DNA of 64,000 nucleotides from contig NZ_JADOVG010000002.1 of assembly GCF_015752205.1 (NCBI RefSeq), positions 310,001 through 374,000 on the forward strand. The letters are read 5' to 3'. Under the pieces are notes generated by a model that worked only from the letters and a program-made list of their open reading frames with translations, was not told the origin of the DNA and made no database searches. A program made the translations under genes and the position numbers. The DNA is from Polaromonas sp. CG_9.7. GTDB taxonomy: Bacteria > Pseudomonadota > Gammaproteobacteria > Burkholderiales > Burkholderiaceae_C. Below, piece by piece: positions 19,238 to 27,080 of this stretch (its first letter is position 1; every line of letters starts with the position of its first letter).

Positions 19238-20533
19238 ATGAAGCTTCTGATCAAAAACGGCCGTGTCATCGACCCGGCCACTGGCTTCGACCAGATTGGC
19301 GACTTGGCGATTGCTGCGGGGCGCATCGTCTCGCTGAACGGTGGACTGACCGATTTCACCCCGAACAAGACCCTCGACGCGACGGGTTGCATCGTTGCCC
19401 CCGGCCTGATCGACCTGTCGGCGCGGCTGGGCGAGCCTGGCCATGAGCATGAAGGCATGCTGGAAACCGAACTGGCCGCAGCGGTGGCCGGTGGCGTGAC
19501 CAGCCTGGTGTGTCCGCCCGACACCGACCCGGTGCTTGATGAGCCCGGCCTGGTGGAAATGCTCAAGTTCCGTGCCGAAAAAATGCACCAGTCACGTGTC
19601 TTTCCCTTGGGCGCCCTGACCCGGGCGTTGAAAGGCGAGTCCCTGACCGAGATGGTCCAGCTGACCGAATCGGGCTGCGTGGGCTTCAGCCAGGCAGAGG
19701 TGCCGCTTGCCAACACGCAGGTGCTGATGCGCGCCTTGCAGTACGCCGCCACGTTCGGCTATTCGGTCTGGCTGCGTCCGCAGGAGGTTCATCTGGGCAG
19801 GGGCGTGGCCGCCAGCGGGGCGCTGGCCACGCGGCTGGGGCTGAGCGGCGTTCCTGTGGCTGCTGAAACGATTGCCCTGCACACGATTTTTGAACTGGTG
19901 CGCGCCACCGGGGCGCGCGTCCACCTGTGCCGCATCAGCAGCGCAGCCGGCGTGGCGCTGGTGGCCCGTGCCAAGGCCGAAGGCCTGGACGTGACCTGCG
20001 ACGTCAGCATCAACAGCCTGCACCTGACCGATGTGGACATTGGCTACTTCGACAGCCGGATGCGCCTGGACCCGCCGCTGCGCCAGCAGCGCGACCGCGA
20101 TGCGCTGCGCCTGGGGCTGCTTGACGGTACGGTCGATGCGTTGGTGTCAGACCACACGCCGGTCGGCGCGGATGCCAAGACCCTGCCGTTCGCCGAAGCT
20201 GAGGCCGGTGCCACCGGTCTGGAACTGCTGCTGGGGCTGGCCTGCAAATGGGGCCTGGAGAGTGATGCGGGCATGTGCCGGGCGCTGGCTGTGCTGACCA
20301 GCGAACCGGCGCGCATCCTTGGCCCTGCACTGGGCACGCTGCAAGCCAGCGCGGGCCGGCTGGTCAAGGGCGGCGTGGCCGATGTCTGTGTGTTTGATCC
20401 TGCCAGCGAGTGGACGGTCGAGCCTGCTGCCTTGCGCAGCCAAGGCAAGCACACACCGTTTTCCGGGCACGCCCTGCCAGCTGCGGTTCGCTACACCCTG
20501 GTCGGCGGGCAACTCGCTTTCGAGCGCGGCTGA
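19238..20533 (+). CDS. pyrC: Dihydroorotase-like subunit PyrC' lacking metal ligands
   Basis: This is a 431-residue amidohydrolase-fold protein of the class I dihydroorotase family. Active enzymes have Asp-x-His-x-His-x-Arg-Glu-Pro-Gly at the first metal site. Here the segment is GLIDLSARLGEPG, so Ser61 and Arg63 replace both histidines and Gly65 replaces the substrate-binding arginine. The later metal-histidine region reads VHLCRISS, with Arg where His is usual, while SDHTP is kept. This matches the inactive PyrC' of Pseudomonas, which is needed to assemble the PyrB holoenzyme. A true pyrC is expected elsewhere. The gene follows pyrB after the repeat, in the same direction. Confidence 0.88.
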   Translation: MKLLIKNGRVIDPATGFDQIGDLAIAAGRIVSLNGGLTDFTPNKTLDATGCIVAPGLIDLSARLGEPGHEHEGMLETELAAAVAGGVTSLVCPPDTDPVLDEPGLVEMLKFRAEKMHQSRVFPLGALTRALKGESLTEMVQLTESGCVGFSQAEVPLANTQVLMRALQYAATFGYSVWLRPQEVHLGRGVAASGALATRLGLSGVPVAAETIALHTIFELVRATGARVHLCRISSAAGVALVARAKAEGLDVTCDVSINSLHLTDVDIGYFDSRMRLDPPLRQQRDRDALRLGLLDGTVDALVSDHTPVGADAKTLPFAEAEAGATGLELLLGLACKWGLESDAGMCRALAVLTSEPARILGPALGTLQASAGRLVKGGVADVCVFDPASEWTVEPAALRSQGKHTPFSGHALPAAVRYTLVGGQLAFERG

Positions 20534-20586
20534 GCCATGCCTGCCGGCTGTTTTCCTCTGGCCGGCAACGAATCTGCAGGCGCCTG

Positions 20587-21324
20587 ATGCGGCGCATCCG
20601 GGCTTGCTGGCGTTTGCTGCGCGTTTTTTTGCATATCCTGGCCGGTCTGTGGATTGCCGCCGTGCGCCTGCCGCGCCTGCAGCCGGTCGCCCAAAGCGCC
20701 CAGGTTCAGGTCTGGTCCCTGGCGCTGCTGGGCCATATCGGCATTGCGCTCGAAGTTCGCGGCCAGCCGCCTGTTTTGGGTCCGGTGCTGCTGGTGGCCA
20801 ACCACATTTCCTGGCTCGATATTCCGGTGATGCACGCTGCGCGGCATTGCCGCTTCGTTTCCAAGTCCGACATCAAGGACTGGCCGCTCGTCGGCACGCT
20901 GGCCACGGCGGCCGGCACGCTGTACATCGAGCGCTCTTCGCGCCGTGATGCCCTGCGCGTGGTGCAACTGATGCGCGATGCCCTGCTGACAGGCGAGGTG
21001 CTGGCGGTGTTCCCCGAAGGCACCACCGGCGATGGCTTGAGTGTGCTGCCTTTTCATGCCAACTTGCTGCAAGCCGCTGTGTCGGCCGATGCGCCAGCCC
21101 AGCCCGTGGGCCTGCGCTTCATTGACAAGGCCAGCGGCCAGCCCAGCCACGCGCCAAGCTATGTGGGGAGCGACACCTTGCTGGGTTCGATCTGGCGCAC
21201 CTTGTCCGCCCCGCCAATCGTGGCTGTGGTGCATTACGGAGAACCCGAACAGGCTGCAGGGCGCGACCGGCGTGCCTGGAGCGCGCAGTTGCGCAGCAGC
21301 GTGGACGGCCTGCGTCGGGGCTGA
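20587..21324 (+). CDS. plsC: 1-acyl-sn-glycerol-3-phosphate acyltransferase family protein
   Basis: This 245-residue PlsC-type acyltransferase should transfer an acyl chain to lysophosphatidate or a related lysolipid at the inner membrane. The catalytic motif NHISWLD (His73, Asp78) and the phosphate-binding FPEGTT near residue 142 are intact. An N-terminal hydrophobic helix (LLRVFLHILAGLWIAAV) anchors it. I chose ATG 20587 because the longer reading frame upstream overlaps pyrC' out of frame and lacks a family match. It is probably co-transcribed with pyrC' (53-base gap) and converges with the ABC ATPase gene. Confidence 0.88.
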   Translation: MRRIRACWRLLRVFLHILAGLWIAAVRLPRLQPVAQSAQVQVWSLALLGHIGIALEVRGQPPVLGPVLLVANHISWLDIPVMHAARHCRFVSKSDIKDWPLVGTLATAAGTLYIERSSRRDALRVVQLMRDALLTGEVLAVFPEGTTGDGLSVLPFHANLLQAAVSADAPAQPVGLRFIDKASGQPSHAPSYVGSDTLLGSIWRTLSAPPIVAVVHYGEPEQAAGRDRRAWSAQLRSSVDGLRRG

Positions 21325-21374
21325 GGCCTTGCCTGCGGGAGGGGTCTGAAAGGAGTCCCTCGGGCCTGGCTGAC

Positions 21375-22514
21375 TTATGCTACTGAATTAATAGCAGGAA
21401 AAGCATGATTGGTATGCGCAAAAGGCATATTTTTTTGAGGATTTTCCTCTATTTCGCGTACAAAGGTCACCACGTGGTCCATTTCAGCGCGAATGCCCAC
21501 CCATTCGCCGATTGCATGGTCATGGTGGCTGGGCACATGGGCCAGCAATGCTTCGCCGCTGGCCAGCTGCATGGTGTACAAAAATTCTGAACCACGAAAC
21601 GACTTGCGGATGATCCGGGCTTTCACCGGCGCGTTGTCGTCGTGCACGATGTCGTCGGCGCGCAGCAGCACGTCGCATTCGCCGCCCGGGTAGCTCGACG
21701 GCAGCGGGCATTCGTCCCGCCCGACCAGGTCGCCCAACGGGGTGCGCGCCACCACGCCGCTTTCCTGGTGCATCAAGGTGGCCGGCACAAATACGCCATG
21801 GCCGATGAAGTCAGCGACGAAGCGCGTGGCCGGCCGGTGGTACAGCGCATAGGCGTCTTCCCACTGGTGCAGGTGGCCTTCATGCATCACACCAATACGG
21901 TCACCGATGGCAAAAGCCTCGAGCTGGTCGTGCGTCACAAACAGGGCAGTGGCGCCCGCCGCTTTCAGAATGCCGCGCACTTCATGCGCCAGCCGTTCGC
22001 GCAGATCGACATCGAGGTTGGAAAACGGCTCGTCCAGCAACAGCAGGCGCGGCCCTGGGGCCAGCGCCCTGGCCAGCGCCACGCGTTGCTGCTGCCCGCC
22101 TGACAACTCGTGGGGAAAGACCTTGTGGGCATGGCCCATGCCGACCAGTTCCAGCACCTCGTCAACGCGCCTGCCGCGAGCCGAAGCGCTCAGGTGGTTC
22201 AGGCCGAAGGCCACGTTGCGCGCCACGTCAAGGTGCGGAAACAGCGCGTAATCCTGGAACACCATGCCGATCTGGCGCGACTCGGGAGGCAAGTGACACT
22301 GCGGGCTGCTGACAATTTGTCCAGCCAGCCGGATGCTTCCTGCCTGGGCGCGTTCCAGCCCCGCCACGGCGCGCAGCAGCGTGGTCTTGCCGCAGCCCGA
22401 TGGCCCGATCAGCACGCCGATCTCGCCGGCCTGCAAATTAAAGGACACGCCATCGACCGCCGCATGGCGGCTTTTTGCGTAATGCACACCGAGTTGGGAG
22501 ACTTCGAGAAACAT
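21375..22514 (-). CDS. fbpC: Iron(III)-type ABC transporter ATP-binding protein
   Basis: This is a 379-residue ABC ATPase of the FbpC/AfuC type. Walker A GPSGCGKT is at residues 37-44, then the Q-loop VFQDYALFPHLDV, signature LSGGQQQRVALARAL and Walker B LLLLDEPFSNLD with the H-loop FVTHDQ. A C-terminal TOBE-like regulatory domain follows. I chose ATG 22514 (MFLEVSQLG); a longer frame from 22745 would run into the divergent permease gene. The last codons and the stop lie inside a family 1 repeat, giving the tail PAINSVA. It is divergent from the permease across a 110-base region with a candidate Fur site. Confidence 0.88.
   Translation of the reverse strand: MFLEVSQLGVHYAKSRHAAVDGVSFNLQAGEIGVLIGPSGCGKTTLLRAVAGLERAQAGSIRLAGQIVSSPQCHLPPESRQIGMVFQDYALFPHLDVARNVAFGLNHLSASARGRRVDEVLELVGMGHAHKVFPHELSGGQQQRVALARALAPGPRLLLLDEPFSNLDVDLRERLAHEVRGILKAAGATALFVTHDQLEAFAIGDRIGVMHEGHLHQWEDAYALYHRPATRFVADFIGHGVFVPATLMHQESGVVARTPLGDLVGRDECPLPSSYPGGECDVLLRADDIVHDDNAPVKARIIRKSFRGSEFLYTMQLASGEALLAHVPSHHDHAIGEWVGIRAEMDHVVTFVREIEENPQKNMPFAHTNHAFPAINSVA
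21378..21396 (-). repeat. Palindromic repeat family 1, copy 2 (end of fbpC)
   Basis: TGCTACTGAATTAATAGCA forms an imperfect palindrome. It supplies the last residues (AINSVA) and abuts the stop codon of the ABC ATPase. The adjoining 40 bases (GCATGATTGGTATGCGCAAAAGG) look like a degenerate second arm. Confidence 0.7.
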
Positions 22515-22529
22515 GGGTTGATTGTAGAT

Positions 22530-22548
22530 GCTTACAATTCTCATTTGC
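22530..22548. promoter_or_regulatory. Candidate Fur box between fbpC and fbpB
   Basis: On the minus strand the 19-mer GCAAATGAGAATTGTAAGC matches the Fur consensus GATAATGATAATCATTATC at 12 of 19 positions by eye, including the AATGA-AAT core. It lies 16 bases upstream of the ATPase start and 77 bases before the permease start. It could control both divergent genes by iron. This is inference from motif and context only. Confidence 0.4.
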
Positions 22549-22624
22549 AGTAACTGGCTGCAGACACCACGGCGCGAGCGGGCAAGGCAGGAGCCGGCCG
22601 GCAGCAGCCTTCCATCGGGTTTCA

Positions 22625-24250
22625 ATGTTCCGCCGACTCTTTTTTCGCTTTGTTCCTTCCGCATTTTTGCTGCTGCTTGTAGCATTCCTGACGCTGCCGG
22701 TGCTGGCGGTGGCGCTGTCCTGGCTCGAATTCGACGCTGCAGCACGTTCCATCCTGACGCAGATGCTGCAGACGGTGCTGCCCGACTACACCTGGACGTC
22801 GCTGCTGCTTTGCCTGCTGGTCGGCACAGGCGTCGCTGTCGTTGGCATGGCCACGGCCAGTGCGGTCACGTTGTTCGAGTTTCCGGGCAGGCGCACCTTT
22901 GAATGGGCCTTGCTGCTGCCGCTGGCCATGCCCGCTTATGTGCTGGCCTATGCTTACACCGACTTTTTGCAATATGGCGGGCCGCTGCAAACCTGGCTGC
23001 GCACGACTTTCGGGCTGCAAGGGAGGCTGTTGCCAGAAGTGCGCAGCCTGGGCGGCGCGGTGCTGGTGTTCACGGTGGCGCTATACCCGTATGTCTATCT
23101 GCTGGCGCGCACTGCCCTGTCCGAACGTGCTGCGCATCTGATGGAAGCGGCGCGGCTGCTGGGTGCGCCGCTGTCACGGCGCATCCGCGAGGTCGCCCTG
23201 CCGCTGGCGCGGCCGGCGGTGGCGGCTGGCGTTGCGCTGGCGCTGATGGAAACGCTGGCGGACTTTGGCGTGTCCAGTTACTTTGGCATCCAGACCTTCA
23301 CCGCCGGCATTTACAAAGCCTGGTTGTCAATGGACAACCGCATGGCGGCCGCGCAACTGGCGACCGTGCTGCTGGTGTTCGTGGCGGTGCTGCTGCGCAT
23401 CGAGCACAGTGCCCAGCGGCGCATGCGCTTTGCCGCTGGCCGTGGCGCGCGCGCCGGTTCTGCGGACGCCGTGCCAGTGCCCTTGCACGGTGGACGTGCA
23501 GCGCTGGCCTGGGGTATTTGCGCCGCACCGATCGCTTTTGGCTTCGTTCTGCCGGTGTTGTTCATGCTGCGGCCGCTGGTGCTGGGCTGGGACAACCTGC
23601 TCTGGGACCAGTTTGCCCACTGGACGCTGAACAGCCTGTGGCTTGCAGGGCTCAGCGCCGTGCTGGCCACCGCATTGGCGCTGGGCTTGGCGTTTGCCGT
23701 GCGGCGCCAGCCTGACCTGCTGACCCGCAGCGCGGTGCAACTGGCCAGCCTGGGCTATGCCGTCCCGGGTGCGGTCATCGTCGTTGGGTTGCTGCTGCCG
23801 GTGGGCTGGCTGCAGGCGGCCGCGCCGCAAACCGGCGCCGGTTACTGGGTCACCGCCACCGTACTGGGTGTTGTCTGGGCCTACCTTGTGCGTTTCAGCG
23901 CGGTGGCTCTTCAAAGCATCCAGAGTGGCTATTCGCGCATTCCGGCCAGCTTTGACGACAGTGCCCGCATGCTCGGCACCACTGGCGCCGGCCTGCTGGC
24001 GCGGGTGCACTGGCCACTGCTTCAGCGCTCGGTAGCCGTGGCAGGCTTGCTGGTGTTTGTCGATGTGATGAAGGAGCTGCCCGCGACGCTGGTGCTGCGG
24101 CCCTTCAACAGCGACACTCTGGCCGTGGTGACCTACCAGCTGGCGCGCGACGAGCGCTTGGGCGAGGCGGCGCTGCCAGCGCTGGCACTGGTGCTGGTCG
24201 GACTGCTGCCAGTGGCTTTGTTGAGCCGCACCCTTCGCGCCAGAAAATAA
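22625..24250 (+). CDS. fbpB: Iron(III)-type ABC transporter permease (fused two-domain)
   Basis: A 541-residue inner-membrane permease has two BPD-type halves of about six helices each. EAA-loop motifs appear in both: EAARLLGAPLSRRIREVALPLARP in the first half and DDSARMLGTTGAGLLARVHWPLL in the second. The tandem arrangement is typical of FbpB/SfuB iron permeases. I chose ATG 22625 (MFRRLFFRF); the frame upstream overlaps the divergent ATPase promoter. No periplasmic iron-binding protein gene is adjacent, so the substrate is inferred. An alternative is another cation or a phosphonate-type substrate. Confidence 0.85.
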   Translation: MFRRLFFRFVPSAFLLLLVAFLTLPVLAVALSWLEFDAAARSILTQMLQTVLPDYTWTSLLLCLLVGTGVAVVGMATASAVTLFEFPGRRTFEWALLLPLAMPAYVLAYAYTDFLQYGGPLQTWLRTTFGLQGRLLPEVRSLGGAVLVFTVALYPYVYLLARTALSERAAHLMEAARLLGAPLSRRIREVALPLARPAVAAGVALALMETLADFGVSSYFGIQTFTAGIYKAWLSMDNRMAAAQLATVLLVFVAVLLRIEHSAQRRMRFAAGRGARAGSADAVPVPLHGGRAALAWGICAAPIAFGFVLPVLFMLRPLVLGWDNLLWDQFAHWTLNSLWLAGLSAVLATALALGLAFAVRRQPDLLTRSAVQLASLGYAVPGAVIVVGLLLPVGWLQAAAPQTGAGYWVTATVLGVVWAYLVRFSAVALQSIQSGYSRIPASFDDSARMLGTTGAGLLARVHWPLLQRSVAVAGLLVFVDVMKELPATLVLRPFNSDTLAVVTYQLARDERLGEAALPALALVLVGLLPVALLSRTLRARK

Positions 24251-24272
24251 CCGGTCAAGGCCCAGCCCGGCT

Positions 24273-24288
24273 GTAGTCATCCGACTAC
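24273..24288. promoter_or_regulatory. Palindrome GTAGTC-N4-GACTAC upstream of csbD
   Basis: A perfect 6-bp inverted repeat with a four-base centre (ATCC) lies 134 bases before the CsbD gene, in an otherwise gene-free 172-base gap after the permease. The spacing suits a dimeric regulator operator or a small hairpin. There is no T-tract, so it is not a standard terminator. Confidence 0.3.
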
Positions 24289-24422
24289 CGGCTCAAAATC
24301 TGCCGGCCTACTTATTGGCAACCCGGCCTTGGATAGCATCTTCTTTCTGCAATCAGGGACGGTTGTCCTTGCGGCATTCTCCGGAAAGTCACGCAGAGCG
24401 ACATCATCACGAGGAGAAAAAA

Positions 24423-24644
24423 ATGAACCAAGATCGAGTGGAAGGTAACTGGCTTCAGTTCAAAGGCAAGGTCAAGGAGCAGTGGGGCAAGCTGACCGAT
24501 GATGACCTTGATGTCATTGCCGGCAAGCGCGACCAGTTGCTGGGAAAAATCCAGGAGCGTCATGGCTTGACACACGAAGAAGCCGAAACCCAAGTCAACG
24601 ACTGGCATGAACGCAACCCGACCAATTTTTTCGAGCGTTACTGA
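24423..24644 (+). CDS. CsbD family stress protein
   Basis: This is a 73-residue hydrophilic protein, a clear CsbD/YjbJ family member: MNQDRVEGNWLQFKGKVKEQWGKLTDDDLDVI, ending in NDWHERNPTNFFERY. It has a strong ribosome site (AGGAG about seven bases upstream of ATG). CsbD proteins are general stress-induced in Bacillus and enteric bacteria, and their molecular function is unknown. It is followed 69 bases later by the CX10C-repeat protein on the same strand, so the two may form a stress unit. Confidence 0.9.
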   Translation: MNQDRVEGNWLQFKGKVKEQWGKLTDDDLDVIAGKRDQLLGKIQERHGLTHEEAETQVNDWHERNPTNFFERY

Positions 24645-24713
24645 GTAGCCGCGTTTCAAGCGTCTGCTTCAAAATCTAAAAATCAACGTCCTCAATCTTT
24701 TCAAGGAATTATC

Positions 24714-25283
24714 ATGAAAACCAAAATTTTGATGCTCAGCATGGCCATGTCGTGTGTTTTTGCTGGCAACGCCTTGGCGATGACCAAAGCTGAATACGAC
24801 ATGCAGAAAAAACAGGTCAGCGCTGACTACAAGGTCAACCGCGAAAAATGCGGCAGCCTGAAAGACAATGCCAAGGACATTTGCACCGCTCAGGCCAAAG
24901 GCGCACAAAAGGTTTCCGAAGCCGAACTCGAATCCCAGTACAAGCCAAGCGCCAAGCACACCCGCGATGTCGCGATGACCAAGGCCGACACGGCTTACAA
25001 CATTGCCAAGGAACGGTGTGACGACTTGGCTGGTAACGCCAAGGATGTCTGCGTGAAGGATGCCAAGGCCGCGCAGGTGAAAGCCAGGGAAGAGGCGAAG
25101 GTTGCCCAGGCTTCCACCGATGCCAATGTCAACAAGAATGCCAATGTGAAGGAAACCCGCAAAGAAGCCAATTCAGAAATCCGCGAAGCCGATTACAAGG
25201 CGGCAAAAGAGCGTTGCGACAGCCTGGCGGGTAATGCCAAGGACACCTGTCAGGCTGATGCCAAGGCCAAGTTTGGCATGTGA
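24714..25283 (+). CDS. Secreted helical protein with three CX10C repeats
   Basis: I do not recognise a named family. The 189-residue product has a signal peptide (about residues 1-22, ending GNALA). Three copies of a Lys/Ala-rich unit follow, each with a cysteine pair exactly eleven residues apart: Cys46/57, Cys102/113 and Cys168/179. The unit reads roughly K-E-(K/R)-C-x-x-L-x-x-N-A-K-D-x-C. The rest is highly charged and Ala-rich, suggesting long helices. Export to the periplasm would allow disulfides or metal binding. A good ribosome site (AAGGA) precedes the ATG. A stem-loop terminator follows at 25340-25379. Confidence 0.8.
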   Translation: MKTKILMLSMAMSCVFAGNALAMTKAEYDMQKKQVSADYKVNREKCGSLKDNAKDICTAQAKGAQKVSEAELESQYKPSAKHTRDVAMTKADTAYNIAKERCDDLAGNAKDVCVKDAKAAQVKAREEAKVAQASTDANVNKNANVKETRKEANSEIREADYKAAKERCDSLAGNAKDTCQADAKAKFGM

Positions 25284-25300
25284 TGCGGTTTTAAGTGCGA

Positions 25301-25317
25301 GTCTGGACACTCCAGAC
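25301..25317 (+). other. Short perfect stem-loop after the CX10C gene
   Basis: GTCTGGA at 25301-25307 pairs with TCCAGAC at 25311-25317 around CAC. It lies 17 bases after the stop and has no T-tract, so it may be a 3' stability hairpin preceding the true terminator. Confidence 0.4.
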
Positions 25318-25339
25318 CGCTGATGCTTATGCCTTGATG

Positions 25340-25379
25340 ATCCCGGACTTGTGCAAACAATCCGGGATTTCTGATTTTC
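25340..25379 (+). terminator. Probable terminator of the csbD / CX10C unit
   Basis: ATCCCGGA at 25340-25347 pairs with TCCGGGAT at 25361-25368 (8-bp stem, 13-base loop), followed by the T-rich TTCTGATTTT. It lies 56 bases after the CX10C gene. Confidence 0.55.
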
Positions 25380-25384
25380 AATTT

Positions 25385-25403
25385 AGCTATTGTTTTGATA
25401 GCT
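25385..25403. repeat. Palindromic repeat family 1, copy 3 (intergenic)
   Basis: AGCTAT-TGTTTTG-ATAGCT is a perfect 6-bp inverted repeat, followed by an arm (GTATGCAGGAAAAGCGCATA) like that of the copy at 21378. It lies between converging genes, just after the terminator. Confidence 0.75.
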
Positions 25404-25458
25404 TAAAACGTATGCAGGAAAAGCGCATAAAGCCATTTTCTTCTAAAGTAGTACTGCT

Positions 25459-26562
25459 TCAGGCCGCCATGCGCAGCTCGCCTTCCCATTCAAACGATGA
25501 CGGGTTGGGCAGGAGCTTTTCAAGGGTTTGCGCAATTCTCAGCAGGCGCGGATCATCGGCTGCTGCTTCGTCGCAGGTGTCGTTGATGCAGAAAAATGGC
25601 AAGCTGCCAAAGTTTTGTATCAATGCGTCGAACTGCTGCGTCGCTTCGGCATCGCCCGTGTTGATGTAGAGCGGATCAAGCACCTGCTGCTCGGCGTAAC
25701 CCATCTGCACCATCCAGCGTGGCGCCAGGTCCGGAACAATGGGTGGAATTTGCCAAGAGCGGAACACAGTGGAACGAACCTGGGCAAACCAGCCTTGAGC
25801 CAGGTGTTCAAGTTCGTGCATCAAGCTTTTCCGCATGGCGCGCGGCGCGTGAGAATAAACCTGGGGAAGGTGCCGGTAGTGCGGATAGCGCTTGGTAAGC
25901 CAGCGTCCGGACTTGATTGATGCGTTGACAAGCGCGGTCTCGTCCGGCTGCAGGACCTCAGGATGCACTGCTGACACGGGTTCCAGAAACACCTTTAGCC
26001 GACCTTCAAACCACCAGGCCGGATTGACCTTCTTGCCAAAAAATACGTCGTCGTTCAGATAAATGAAACGTTCGGACAGGCCGGGTATGTGGTGCAGGTA
26101 GGACTCGATATGACCCGAATCAAACACCTCCGGCGACGTGGGCGCAAGCAGATGGCGATGGTCTACCAGTGTCACCCGGCTTGACGGCCGTAACCAAGCA
26201 GGCGTTTGCCCATCAGTCACGATATACACGTGGCCATGGTCCGGGAAAAAGCGTTCAAGTGCACGCAGGTTGAACAGCAGTTCCGAATTGTCCCGGAAAC
26301 GGCCAGCCACATTTCCAAAAGCGGCCAACTCTTCACCGTTTTGGCCGGCCCAGGCGGCATAGGCACGATGGCGCTTGAGCAGCCAGACAGGATCGGCACC
26401 GTTCACCCAGAGGTAAACAATATCGATCCGTCCTGGATTTTTACCTGGACCATGGGTCGAATTTTTCAATGTTTGCTTGTCCTTGTTGTTTAAGGCGTGA
26501 GTACGTTCAGCATTATTTGCAGGAGGCAAGGTGAAAGCCCGAAAAATTAAAGACAACGGCAC
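25459..26562 (-). CDS. Stealth-family sugar-phosphate transferase
   Basis: A 367-residue protein carries the four conserved regions of the Stealth family. CR1 is IDIVYLWVNGADP (residues 46-58) and CR2 is RFRDNSELLFNLRALERFFP with VYIVTDGQTPAWL. CR3 is LSERFIYLNDDVFFGKKV (about 163-179) and CR4 ends CINDTC (325-330). These enzymes make hexose-1-phosphoryl links in capsules and exopolysaccharides, and GlcNAc-1-phosphotransferase is a eukaryotic relative. No polysaccharide cluster surrounds it, so its acceptor is unknown. It stands alone beside an AT-rich gene-poor region, which suggests acquisition by transfer. The N-terminal 45 residues before CR1 are not conserved, and the start is uncertain. 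Confidence 0.85.
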   Translation of the reverse strand: MPLSLIFRAFTLPPANNAERTHALNNKDKQTLKNSTHGPGKNPGRIDIVYLWVNGADPVWLLKRHRAYAAWAGQNGEELAAFGNVAGRFRDNSELLFNLRALERFFPDHGHVYIVTDGQTPAWLRPSSRVTLVDHRHLLAPTSPEVFDSGHIESYLHHIPGLSERFIYLNDDVFFGKKVNPAWWFEGRLKVFLEPVSAVHPEVLQPDETALVNASIKSGRWLTKRYPHYRHLPQVYSHAPRAMRKSLMHELEHLAQGWFAQVRSTVFRSWQIPPIVPDLAPRWMVQMGYAEQQVLDPLYINTGDAEATQQFDALIQNFGSLPFFCINDTCDEAAADDPRLLRIAQTLEKLLPNPSSFEWEGELRMAA

Positions 26563-26667
26563 ATCACAATTGAAGAGTGGAAAACCGGGGCAATTTTTGG
26601 TCTGTCCTTCATTTAGAAAGTTTTAATAAGTAAAGATGCCCTTTGCGCTTATTTTTATTGCAAATAT

Positions 26668-26686
26668 TGCTATTTAAAAAATAGCA
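26668..26686. repeat. Palindromic repeat family 1, copy 4 (intergenic)
   Basis: TGCTAT-TTAAAAA-ATAGCA is a perfect 6-bp inverted repeat. It is flanked on the left by TTTGCGCTTATTTTTATTGC, which resembles the arm of the chpA-downstream copy. Confidence 0.75.
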
Positions 26687-27056
26687 TTCAGACCAGTATT
26701 AATGGTTTGACCAAAAGTGGCCAAAACACGGGTTTTTTCAACGCCCTGTATTTCCACTAAAAGCAATTTCATTGAAAATCTTGATGGCGTAACATTTTAA
26801 TTAAATCTGATACAAAAATATTTCTTGAAAAAGAATGGCGTTTTTTGGCTTGGGCTTAGCTGCTTTCAAAAGGCAGTTTCAAGTAAGTTTTATTGCTACG
26901 AGGTGGAAGGCGAGGCACACGCTGATGGATAGATTGGTGTCGGGCGTTGATTCGTTACAGCGTCAAGTGGCAACAAAATCCAGATCACGCGAAGATGGGT
27001 GTCAAAACAGATGGTGAAGTGGGTGCATGTCGCTTTTGTGAAAAAACAACAATTTG

Positions 27057-27080
27057 CAAAAAGCCGTGACCAAGTCACGG
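27057..27080 (-). terminator. Terminator-like hairpin reading on the minus strand
   Basis: CCGTGAC at 27064-27070 pairs with GTCACGG at 27074-27080 around CAA. On the minus strand the stem is followed by CTTTTTGC, the form of an intrinsic terminator. No minus-strand gene lies directly upstream (27081-27290), so it may end an unannotated small RNA or be a relic. Confidence 0.4.

Noticed and set aside
22515..22745. N-terminal extension of the ABC ATPase
   Set aside because: It would overlap the divergent permease start and has no family resemblance. The family start MFLEVSQLG is used instead.
23327..24280. 317-codon open frame on the minus strand
   Set aside because: Antisense to the ABC permease. 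It is Gln/His/Arg-rich, and the permease has clear EAA loops.
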